Origin: Chitinophagaceae bacterium
Lineage (GTDB): Bacteria > Bacteroidota > Bacteroidia > Chitinophagales > Chitinophagaceae
DNA length: 64,000 nucleotides
Direction: 5' to 3'
Assembly: GCA_014379345.1 (NCBI GenBank)
Contig: JACMLY010000030.1
Coordinates: 1 to 64,000 of the forward strand
Below the pieces are notes generated by a model that was not told where the DNA came from, made no database searches, and saw nothing but the letters and a program-made list of their open reading frames with translations. The translations under genes were made by a program, and so were the position numbers. Positions within the stretch are counted from its first letter, which is position 1. Every line of letters begins with the position of its first letter. This document shows positions 52,764 to 60,593 of the stretch, piece after piece.

Positions 52764-52836
52764 TCATAGGATAAGGTTTAATGGTTAATGGTATTTGATT
52801 AGTGCAGCCTCCCTCGGGGGGCTCTTTTTATTTTTA
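52764..52836 (+). ncRNA. Candidate small RNA of about 70 bases
   Basis: The interval between the promoter at 52731-52758 and a clear intrinsic terminator has no reading frame: TTCATAGGATAAGGTTTAAT, then GGTTAATGGTATTTGATTAG. It then runs into the terminator hairpin and a T-run. The size and layout suit a small regulatory RNA; it might also be a remnant leader. Neither of its neighbours is oriented so as to need it. Confidence 0.4.
52806..52834 (+). terminator. Intrinsic terminator with CTCG loop
   Basis: AGCCTCC (52806-52812) pairs with GGGGGCT (52817-52823) including one G-U pair, closed by a CTCG-type loop, followed by C then TTTTTATTTTT. It faces plus-strand transcription. Confidence 0.75.
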
Positions 52837-52855
52837 TAGTTCTAACCTGTAACAG

Positions 52856-53290
52856 CTATCTATATTTTTTTGTCTTTGTAACCCCTAAATTGGAAAGGTC
52901 AAACACAGTAGCTGGAATGATCGCCGTACCCGGGATGTATATTTCATACGTTTTGAAGGGAATAAAAACTTTGTTTGACCTGCGCTTGCCAATTCTGCTG
53001 ATCTGGGTGAAGCTTTGTCGATCAACGCCAATGCAAAATACATCAACGTAGTATTTGCCTTTTGGGACTTTTTCAATAACAACTTTGTTGTCTGATGGAT
53101 AAAAAATCTGCTTGATTATCCCCGCGCCTGTCAGATCATACCGGTCGAAGATTATAAAAACACTATCAACGGTTATTTTTTTATTCTTTAAGAGGATAGT
53201 GACAGAAATGCTGTCCGGAGCATGGTGCTGAGCTTGTATTCCGGGAGCCAGGCAGGCTGAAAAAAACAACAGAGTCAAGATCGTTTTCAT
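52856..53290 (-). CDS. Small secreted protein, unknown function
   Basis: 144 residues with a signal peptide (LTLLFFSACLAPGIQAQ). The rest is a single beta-rich domain (VTILLKNKKITVDSVFIIFD; IEKVPKGKYYVDVFCIGVDR) that may be a carboxypeptidase-regulatory-like or Ig-like fold. No motif identifies a function. It lies between the candidate small RNA and the oxoamine synthase gene, on the same strand as the latter but about 180 bases away, so it is probably separate. Confidence 0.75.
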   Translation of the reverse strand: MKTILTLLFFSACLAPGIQAQHHAPDSISVTILLKNKKITVDSVFIIFDRYDLTGAGIIKQIFYPSDNKVVIEKVPKGKYYVDVFCIGVDRQSFTQISRIGKRRSNKVFIPFKTYEIYIPGTAIIPATVFDLSNLGVTKTKKYR

Positions 53291-53471
53291 ACAGTGTAGG
53301 GGTTGGTATGTTTTGATCTTCGTAGGGTCTGGATATAAAACGCCAGAACCGTCTACATGCGTGCCTGTTTCGCGGAAACTTTAAAGAAAATGCAGATGGC
53401 ATCTCGTAAACCCTTGTAATTCAATCATAAAAAAAACACGGTTCCGGATTTTTTTTTCATTATAGTCGTTA

Positions 53472-54734
53472 TCAAGCGGAAGCATCTGCCATATCGGGGA
53501 TTGAGGCAGCCTTGTATTTTCCCGCATCCAATGTTTTCTTGGTTTCATCAAAGGCTCTCAATGTTTCCTCAATATCTGCATCCGTATGTACAGCGGTTGG
53601 TATCAGCCTGTATATGATATGGCCTTTTGGAATCACAGGATAAACGACAATGGAGCAGAAAACATGATAGTTTTCGCGCAGATCCATAACCATAGCGGTG
53701 GCTTCCTCCACTCCTCCCGTCATATAAATGGGAGTAACAGGCGAGTCGGTATTGCCAATATCAAATCCATGCGCTTTTAATCCGCTTTGAAGCTTGCGGG
53801 CATTTCCCCAGAGTTTTTCTTTTAATTCAGGTCTTGTGCGTAATAACTCCAAACGTTTCAAATTTCCAATGACAAGAGGCATGGGTAAACTTTTCGCGAA
53901 TATCTGCGACCTGATATTGTACCGGATATAGTCCACAATTTTCCTTTCCCCGCCTATAAAAGCTCCAATCGAGGCCATTGATTTGGCAAAAGTTGAGAAA
54001 TACAGATCAATCTTGTCCTGCACCCCTTGTGCTTCTCCTGCCCCTGCACCTGTTTTTCCCAGAGTGCCGAACCCATGGGCATCGTCGACCAACAAACGGA
54101 ATTCATAAGTCTCTTTTAATGCGGCTATTTCCTTTAGTTTCCCCTGGTCTCCTGCCATCCCAAATACTCCCTCAGTGATCACAAGAATGCCTCCGGCCTT
54201 TTGTTTTTCGATTAGTGTTGTAGCCCTTTGCAATTGCTTTTCAAGATCTGCCATATCGTTATGTTTGTAAACATAGCGATGGCCGGCATGCATTCTGAGC
54301 CCGTCAACAATACAGGCATGGCTTTCTGCATCGTATACGATAATATCATGTCGGCTGCAAAGAGCATCTATCAGGCTCGACATGCCCTGGTAACCATAAT
54401 TCAATAAAGCAGCATCTTCTTTCATAACGAACTCTGCCAACTCCTTTTCAAGCTGCTCATGATAATTGCTATTGCCACTCATCATCCTTGCCCCCATAGG
54501 CGCAGCCAAACCAAATCTTGCGGCGCCTTCAGCATCTGCTTTCCGTACATCAGGATGATTTGCAAGACCTAAATAGTTGTTCAGGCTCCAAACGATCACT
54601 TCCTTTCCTCTAAATATCATTCTACCCCCGATATCTCCTTCTAATTTTGGGAATGCAAAATACCCATGAGCGTGTTCCCGGTGTTGACCAATCGGGCCAT
54701 AGTTTTTAATCAATCTTTCAAAAATATCTGCCAT
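53472..54734 (-). CDS. Alpha-oxoamine synthase family acyltransferase
   Basis: 420 residues, PLP-dependent, cytoplasmic. Family motifs: NNYLGLANHPDVRKA, LNYGYQGMSSLIDAL, YDAESHACIVDGLRMHAGHR (substrate His), LVDDAHGFGTLGKTGAG (PLP Asp and His) and STFAKSMASIGAFIGG with the PLP Lys. Enzymes of this family join an amino acid to an acyl thioester: glycine (KBL), alanine (BioF), serine (SPT), and in Bacteroidota cysteate for sulfonolipids. The sequence differs from the classical Sphingobacterium SPT in its opening (MADIFERLIKNYGPIGQHRE). The ATG at 54734 is chosen over a TTG 18 codons upstream. Which donor and acceptor it uses is open. Confidence 0.88.
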   Translation of the reverse strand: MADIFERLIKNYGPIGQHREHAHGYFAFPKLEGDIGGRMIFRGKEVIVWSLNNYLGLANHPDVRKADAEGAARFGLAAPMGARMMSGNSNYHEQLEKELAEFVMKEDAALLNYGYQGMSSLIDALCSRHDIIVYDAESHACIVDGLRMHAGHRYVYKHNDMADLEKQLQRATTLIEKQKAGGILVITEGVFGMAGDQGKLKEIAALKETYEFRLLVDDAHGFGTLGKTGAGAGEAQGVQDKIDLYFSTFAKSMASIGAFIGGERKIVDYIRYNIRSQIFAKSLPMPLVIGNLKRLELLRTRPELKEKLWGNARKLQSGLKAHGFDIGNTDSPVTPIYMTGGVEEATAMVMDLRENYHVFCSIVVYPVIPKGHIIYRLIPTAVHTDADIEETLRAFDETKKTLDAGKYKAASIPDMADASA

Positions 54735-54785
54735 ATTGAATTGTTTTAAAACCTCCGTCTGTGGGAGTCCGTTTTTTGAGTTGCC

Positions 54786-54793
54786 CAAAGGTA
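54786..54793 (-). promoter_or_regulatory. Candidate -7 element (TACCTTTG) for the oxoamine synthase
   Basis: An exact TAnnTTTG match on the minus strand, 51 bases before the ATG at 54734, giving a leader of about 45 bases. It lies inside the open frame that extends upstream, which supports the shorter start. Confidence 0.4.
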
Positions 54794-54925
54794 ATGTTTT
54801 TGCCTAACGGATGCTCTACCCGGGCCGGACGTTTAACAAAAAACCATCGAATAGATCAAGGATAAAGGTGTGAAAATCATGCTAAAGACAAGAATTTTTT
54901 AATCTGCATACAACTCCATTCGCCA

Positions 54926-54933
54926 TACATTTG
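54926..54933 (+). promoter_or_regulatory. Candidate -7 element (TACATTTG) for the PafA-like gene
   Basis: An exact TAnnTTTG match ending 15 bases before the ATG at 54949, giving a very short leader. Confidence 0.4.
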
Positions 54934-54948
54934 CCAAAACAACTTTAA

Positions 54949-56598
54949 ATGCGGAAGATATTTATTCTGGCGATCTTATCAGGTGTTGTTGTGATTTCTT
55001 TTTCTCAAACCAAATCAATACCACTAAATGCCAATGCGATTCAAAGGCCAAAACTGGTTGTAGGAATTGTCGTAGATCAGATGCGCTGGGATTTTTTGTA
55101 CCGGTATTATGAACGGTATGCAGTCACTGGCGGCTTCAAACGTTTTCTAACTCAGGGTTATAGCTGCGAAAATACCCTGATCCCGTACACACCAACAGTA
55201 ACTGCCTGTGGCCATACTACCATTTATACGGGTAGTGTGCCTTCAATTCATGGTGTTACTGGAAATGCCTGGTATGATAACCTGTTGAAGAGAACGGTTT
55301 ATTGTACAGAAGATAATACCGTTAAAGCAGTTGGAGCAACCGGCGCGGTCGGGGAGATGAGCCCCAGAAATATGTTGGTAACTACTATTTGCGACGAATT
55401 ACGACTGGCCAGCAATTTTGGTAGCAAGGTGATCGGTGTAGCTTTTAAAGACAGGGGAGGTATTTTACCTGCCGGCCACTCAGCAAATGCAGCGTATTGG
55501 TATAACGGAAGCACCGGAGATTGGATCACGTCAACTTATTATATGAATGAATTGCCCGCCTGGGTAAAGGATTTTAATGCAAAAAAACTGTCTGACAAAT
55601 ACTATAAGCAGAATTGGAAAACCTTGTATCCCATTGGAACTTACCTGCAAAGCACAACCGATGAAAAAGGATATGAAGTAAAATCGTTGGGAGCTGATGC
55701 AAAGGGATTTCCATACGATCTTGAAAAATTCGTTGGAAAAAATTATGGTGCAATTGCTTCAACGCCTTATGGGAACAGTATAACTGCAGAAATGGCCAAA
55801 GCAGCCATTGAAGCCGAGCGGCTCGGCGCCGATAATGTTACGGATATCCTGGCCGTGAGTTTTTCCTCACCCGATTATGTGGGTCATGCTTTCGGTCCAA
55901 ACTCTATTGAAATTGAAGATACTTACCTGCGGTTGGATAAGGATCTGGGAGATTTTTTTACTTACCTGGACACAAAGATCGGAAAGGGCGAATACCTCGT
56001 CTTTCTTTCAGCAGATCATGGGGTTTCACATATTCCCGATTTTTTGAAAGAGAATAGAATTCCTGCAGGAACTATCAATAGTGGTGAGATCATGAGCCGT
56101 TTTAATATACAATTGAAAGAAAAATTTGGAAAAGACCGGTTAATTGTGAGCATGTTCAATTACCAGGTCCATTTAAATCATCCTGTTATCGATTCATCCA
56201 CATTGAATGAAAATGCTATTAAAAAATGGATCATTGATTCTTTAAAGGGAATAGAAAGCGTTGTTCAGGCAATAGACCTTCAACAACTTGGAAATATTCC
56301 TTTAAATGTTACGATAAAGACGATGATCGAAAATGGCTATTTCCCCAGAAGATGCGGCGATATACAAATTATATTCAGACCTCAATTCATTGATGGTGGA
56401 TTTACCGGAACAACCCATGGTTCCTGGAACCCATATGATGCACATATTCCGCTATTGTGGTACGGCTGGAACATTTTGCCAGGCAAGACACACCGCGAAA
56501 CCTATATGACAGATATTGCTCCAACCCTGGCTGCCATTTTAAAAATTCAAGCGCCTAGTGGTTCGGTGGGAAAGGTGATTGAAGAAGTGGTTAGGTAA
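54949..56598 (+). CDS. pafA: PafA-like alkaline phosphatase
   Basis: 549 residues with a signal peptide ending SFSQ. It has the alkaline phosphatase superfamily fold with the Thr-nucleophile layout of PafA from flavobacteria: VVDQMRWDF (metal Asp), TVTACGHTTIYTGSVPSIHG (nucleophile Thr at about 84), GNAWYDN (Asn of the PafA active site) and VAFKDRGGIL (the Lys-x-Arg pair). Metal ligands follow in SFSSPDYVGHAFGPNS and LVFLSADHGVSHIP. PafA hydrolyses phosphomonoesters without being strongly blocked by phosphate product. It is a single gene, and a heptamer run begins just past its stop. Confidence 0.93.
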   Translation: MRKIFILAILSGVVVISFSQTKSIPLNANAIQRPKLVVGIVVDQMRWDFLYRYYERYAVTGGFKRFLTQGYSCENTLIPYTPTVTACGHTTIYTGSVPSIHGVTGNAWYDNLLKRTVYCTEDNTVKAVGATGAVGEMSPRNMLVTTICDELRLASNFGSKVIGVAFKDRGGILPAGHSANAAYWYNGSTGDWITSTYYMNELPAWVKDFNAKKLSDKYYKQNWKTLYPIGTYLQSTTDEKGYEVKSLGADAKGFPYDLEKFVGKNYGAIASTPYGNSITAEMAKAAIEAERLGADNVTDILAVSFSSPDYVGHAFGPNSIEIEDTYLRLDKDLGDFFTYLDTKIGKGEYLVFLSADHGVSHIPDFLKENRIPAGTINSGEIMSRFNIQLKEKFGKDRLIVSMFNYQVHLNHPVIDSSTLNENAIKKWIIDSLKGIESVVQAIDLQQLGNIPLNVTIKTMIENGYFPRRCGDIQIIFRPQFIDGGFTGTTHGSWNPYDAHIPLLWYGWNILPGKTHRETYMTDIAPTLAAILKIQAPSGSVGKVIEEVVR

Positions 56599-56599
56599 A

Positions 56600-56631
56600 T
56601 ACGAAGTACGAAGTATGAGGTACGATGTGGG
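56600..56631 (+). repeat. Heptamer run (ACGAAGT)n after the PafA stop
   Basis: ACGAAGTACGAAGTATGAGG then TACGATG begins within two bases of the TAA at 56596-56598. It is the same pattern as 43611-43653. Confidence 0.8.
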
Positions 56632-56781
56632 ACGAGGATTGAGTTTTATGTTTAGTTTGTCGAAATGTTAGTTGGGTTGGTTGTTATATGTTCCGTAGGC
56701 AATCTCGTTGAGGTAGGCTTTACGCATTGCAATTCCTGCATGTACCGGAATCAAATATTTGTGATAAACGAATAAAGAAAT

Positions 56782-56848
56782 ATCCCGTCGGATCAGATAT
56801 CGGTAGCATCAAACATATTTCATAAAATCCCGTAGGGACTAAATATGT
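56782..56848. repeat. Tandem 'atcccgt-ggg' modules
   Basis: Two units start ATCCCGTCGGATCAGATATC and ATCCCGTAGGGACTAAATAT, 45 bases apart, each followed by a GTAG. They look like relatives of the CTCCGTAGGAG modules at 29369-29607 and 59981-60485. The rest of the 428-base gap to the M16 gene (56632-56781 and 56849-56995) shows no gene. Confidence 0.6.
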
Positions 56849-56995
56849 AGTCAGAGGATATAATTATCAGAACTGCTTTTGCTTAGAATCAATATTTATA
56901 TGCAACCTATAAACGGAATAATCAGGACATGACAACGATTGAATAATTTTCTTCATCTTTTTTACGAACGGAAATTCACTAAATTGTTCCTCCGG

Positions 56996-57003
56996 TATAT
57001 TTG
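56996..57003 (+). promoter_or_regulatory. Candidate -7 element (TATATTTG) for the M16 gene
   Basis: An exact TAnnTTTG match ending 24 bases before the ATG at 57027. Confidence 0.4.
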
Positions 57004-57026
57004 TATTACATAAAATCACAATTAAC

Positions 57027-59891
57027 ATGAAGAAATTCTTCTCTCCATCTACCCGGTGGATGTTGCTGTTGATCGCCATAGTTTCTGTGGAATTTTCGGT
57101 AGCCCAGGTAAATGCCACAGATAAACTTCCACTTGATCCCAAGGTAAAGATCGGCAAGCTTGAAAACGGCCTGACCTACTATATCCGGCAAAACAAAAAA
57201 CCCGAACAAAAAGTTGAGTTAAGGCTGGTGCTGAATGCAGGAGCCATCAATGAAGATGATGATCAACGTGGCTTGGCACATATGGCTGAGCATATGGCCT
57301 TCAACGGAACGACGAATTTCAAAAAAAATGATATCGTTTCTTTTTTGCAGGATATTGGGGTTGGTTTTGGAAGCGACCTGAATGCATATACCAGTTTTGA
57401 TGAAACGGTCTATATGCTTCCTGTACCCATCGATAAAGCCGGTAACCTGGAGAAAGGATTCCAGGTTCTGGAAGACTGGGCACATAACGTGACTTATGTA
57501 GACGCAGATATTGAAGGCGAACGCTCTATCATATTGGAAGAAAGTCGTTTGGGAAAAGGCGCGAGTGACAGGATGTTTAAAAAGATCTATCCCCAATTAT
57601 TTGCCGGTTCCAAATATGGAGATCGTTTACCGATCGGGCTTGACAGCATCATCAAAGGCTTTAAGTACGATGTTATCCGCCGGTTCTACAAAGACTGGTA
57701 CAGGCCCAACCTGATGGCGGTTATCGTAGTTGGCGATATTGAGCCTGCCAAGGCTGAAGAGATGATCAGGAAACATTTTTCATCACTCACCAATCCATCA
57801 CAGGAGCGCAAACGTGAATATGCTGATGTGCCACCATACAAAACTGCTGAAGCTGCCGTTGTAACCGATAAAGAAGCGACCAGTTATAATATTGGTATTT
57901 TCTATCCAGCTTATAAATCAAGCCCGGCATCATCTATTGGCGATTACCGGGATGATCTTACAGAACAGATGTTTACTTCCATGTTAAACCAGCGCTTGCA
58001 GGAACTGACACAGAAAGAAAATCCGCCGTTTATTTTTGCCTCTTCCAATTTTCAGACTTTTGCGAGAGGTTACCAGGCATTTAATGTGTTTGCAGGAACA
58101 GGTACCGGAGACATAAACAAAGGATTGAGTGCGGTTGCTGAAGAGATTGAAAGGGTGAAAAGATACGGTTTTACAGCAGCAGAATTAGAAAGAGCCAAAA
58201 AAAACACACTCACTTTTTATGAAAAGGCGTATAATAACAGGGATAAAACAGAGTCTGAAAATTATGTGCAGGAATACGTGAATCATTTTCTTGAACAGGA
58301 ACCTACACCAGGTATCGAAAAGGAATTTGAATATGCAAAGTCTTTATTGCCGGGCATCACCATTGAGGAAGTAAATGCGATGACGAAAAAATTCAGTGAT
58401 GAAAAAAACAAATTCGTTTTTGCTCTGGGACCTGAACCAAAAGCCGATCAAAAATTGCCCGAAGAAAAAGATCTTCTCGCAATAATAGCTGCGAAAGAAA
58501 AAGCAGATATCAAACCTTATGAGGAAAAGGCCATCGCAACAAATTTGATCACCACCGAACCCAAAGCGGGTAAAATCCTCAGCCAAACAAAAAATGCCCT
58601 GCTAAAAACCACTGAATTGAAATTAAGCAATGGTGTTACGGTCACATTAAAGCCAACTGATTTCAAAAATGACCAAATACTTATGGGAGCTACACGTGCC
58701 GGTGGTAAAAATAACTATGGGCTTGCGGATAAATACAATGCGGAGTATGCGACTGCCATCATAAACACAATGGGAGTGGGCGAGTTTTCGCCTACCGATT
58801 TAAAGAAAGCCCTGGCCGGAAAATCGGTATCTGTAAACCCGGTTTTTTCCACAACGTCTGAAGGAGTTCGTGGAAATTCAACGGTGAAAGATCTGGAAGC
58901 CCTTTTTCAATTGACCCATCTTTATTTTACAAGCCCGCGTAAAGACACAGCATTGTTCAATTCTTTTATTCAGAAGAATAAATCGCAATATGCTAATCTT
59001 TCAGCCAATCCGCAGGCCGCATTTATTGATACGATGTATAAAACTTTTTTCAATAATAACCCATTAGCACCCGTTGCTGTTCCGAAAAGCGAATATTATG
59101 ATAAGATAAAACTCGACAGGTCATTTGCAATTTATAAAGAACGTTTTGGTGACGCCAATGGAATGAACTTTGTTTTTGTGGGTAGTTTCAAAGAAGAAGA
59201 AATGATCCCATTGATTGAAAAATACATTGCAAGTCTTCCTGCTACTACAAAAAAATTCACATTTGCCGACAACAAGGTTCGCCCGGTAAGCGGTAAGAGA
59301 TCATTTAATGTAAATAAGGGAAAGGAAGAAAAAAGCCTGATACTGGCATTTTACACAGGGGAGTTGCCCTATAGCGAGGAGCTTGACCTGAAAGTTCAGG
59401 CTATGAGTGAGATCCTGAACATACGTATCATTGAAGAGCTTCGTGAAAAAGTTCAGGGGATCTATGGTGGAGGAACCTTTGCTGAATTTGAAAAATATCC
59501 TTACGCGAATTACAGTTTTGTTTTGCAATTGCCATGCGGACCCGAAAAGGTTGACACGCTGCTGAAAGCAGTGAACAAGGAATTCGAGATGATTGTAAAA
59601 GAAGGCCCTGCCCAGAGTTATCTCGACAAAGTAAAAAAGCAATGGATCGAACAGTACAAAACCAATGTCAAAGAAAACAATACGTGGTTAGCCAAAATAC
59701 TGGATTATAAATTACAGGGAGGCGATCCAAAACGGTTTGTTGATTATGAAAAATTTGTGCAGCAATTGACCGTAAAAGATATTCAGCAGGCTGCAAAATT
59801 GGTTTTAGAAGGTAAGAACCAGTTTACTGCGGTACTTATGCCTGAAAATTATGGTACTAAAAATTCAGATGGTAAGTTGAAAGGTTTTTAA
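57027..59891 (+). CDS. Secreted M16 family zinc protease (pitrilysin-like)
   Basis: 954 residues with a signal peptide (VSVEFSVAQVNA). The inverse zinc motif HMAEH is present in LAHMAEHMAFNG (about 82-86) and the third zinc ligand Glu in EGERSIILEESRLGK (about 160). The second half repeats the fold without an intact HxxEH, the standard active/inactive pairing. It lacks the N-terminal lid features of insulinase, so peptide clearance in the periplasm is the most likely role. It is a single gene with a TATATTTG element upstream. No partner gene is adjacent, though many Bacteroidota have a tandem M16 pair. Confidence 0.94.
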   Translation: MKKFFSPSTRWMLLLIAIVSVEFSVAQVNATDKLPLDPKVKIGKLENGLTYYIRQNKKPEQKVELRLVLNAGAINEDDDQRGLAHMAEHMAFNGTTNFKKNDIVSFLQDIGVGFGSDLNAYTSFDETVYMLPVPIDKAGNLEKGFQVLEDWAHNVTYVDADIEGERSIILEESRLGKGASDRMFKKIYPQLFAGSKYGDRLPIGLDSIIKGFKYDVIRRFYKDWYRPNLMAVIVVGDIEPAKAEEMIRKHFSSLTNPSQERKREYADVPPYKTAEAAVVTDKEATSYNIGIFYPAYKSSPASSIGDYRDDLTEQMFTSMLNQRLQELTQKENPPFIFASSNFQTFARGYQAFNVFAGTGTGDINKGLSAVAEEIERVKRYGFTAAELERAKKNTLTFYEKAYNNRDKTESENYVQEYVNHFLEQEPTPGIEKEFEYAKSLLPGITIEEVNAMTKKFSDEKNKFVFALGPEPKADQKLPEEKDLLAIIAAKEKADIKPYEEKAIATNLITTEPKAGKILSQTKNALLKTTELKLSNGVTVTLKPTDFKNDQILMGATRAGGKNNYGLADKYNAEYATAIINTMGVGEFSPTDLKKALAGKSVSVNPVFSTTSEGVRGNSTVKDLEALFQLTHLYFTSPRKDTALFNSFIQKNKSQYANLSANPQAAFIDTMYKTFFNNNPLAPVAVPKSEYYDKIKLDRSFAIYKERFGDANGMNFVFVGSFKEEEMIPLIEKYIASLPATTKKFTFADNKVRPVSGKRSFNVNKGKEEKSLILAFYTGELPYSEELDLKVQAMSEILNIRIIEELREKVQGIYGGGTFAEFEKYPYANYSFVLQLPCGPEKVDTLLKAVNKEFEMIVKEGPAQSYLDKVKKQWIEQYKTNVKENNTWLAKILDYKLQGGDPKRFVDYEKFVQQLTVKDIQQAAKLVLEGKNQFTAVLMPENYGTKNSDGKLKGF

Positions 59892-59980
59892 TGGAACCGA
59901 ATTTTTTTAGGAGTTTGTGATCTTCTGCGTGTACGATCAAAGTTCACGAAAACATAAAGAATAAATTTGATTAAATACAA

Positions 59981-60485
59981 AGCCGGTTGCAGGAATATCT
60001 CAAATTCAAAAAGAGTTGAAATCGATTTTGACGAAAATATTTTTTTGACATTTAGATTAGAAGATACCGCTCCTACGGAGCGGATTGAAGGTTGTGATGA
60101 TTTTCTACAAAGATTAAACTCCTGACGGAGTTTTTTTCCGGTTGATTTTGGGATCTGGTTTTGATAAGATGTCCATTACCTTGCGCAGGATTATTTCTTC
60201 AAAGATTGAGCCCTGACGAAGTTTTTTGGCCGATGAAGTAACCGGGTTTTAATAAGAGGTCCTTTACTTTGCGCAGGGTTGTTTTTTCAAAGATTAGACA
60301 TCTGAATAACAGCTAAATCACAAATTTTTTTCATTAAATACAAATTTAAACACCCCATCGGGGTGTGATCTTTGTAGACCAGATCATAACATGGGATGTG
60401 CTCCGTAAGAGCACTATCTACTTGCAGGAATATTTTAAATTCGAAAACAATTGGAATCGATTTTGACGAAAAATATTTTGGCATT
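59981..60485. repeat. Modular palindromic repeat cluster, copy 2
   Basis: It contains TTGCAGGAATATCT with AATCGATTTTGACGAAAA (59987-60037), CCGCTCCTACGGAGCGG (60067-60083), TTTCTACAAAGATTAAACTC with CTGACGGAGTTT (60101-60133), ACACCCCATCGGGGTGT (60350-60366) followed by GATCTTTGTAGA, GTGCTCCGTAAGAGCAC (60398-60414) and a second TTGCAGGAATAT (60422-60433) with TTGACGAAAAAT. Between them a segment of about 54 bases is duplicated (60161-60214 and 60246-60298, sharing TTGCGCAGG and TCAAAGATT). It fills most of the 702-base gap between the M16 gene and the antiporter gene; no coding frame is seen. Confidence 0.85.
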
Positions 60486-60593
60486 TATGATTAACGATGC
60501 CGCTGACGATGTCAGGCGAATAAATTTGGTCAATACACAGTCGCTCACAATACGAATCAGCGGCTGTGTAATTATTTGTGATGTTATTATTCT

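Noticed and set aside
53405-53465. Terminator for the oxoamine synthase gene
   Set aside because: A short CCGG/CGG pairing with flanking A and T runs is present, but the stem is only three to four pairs and not convincing.
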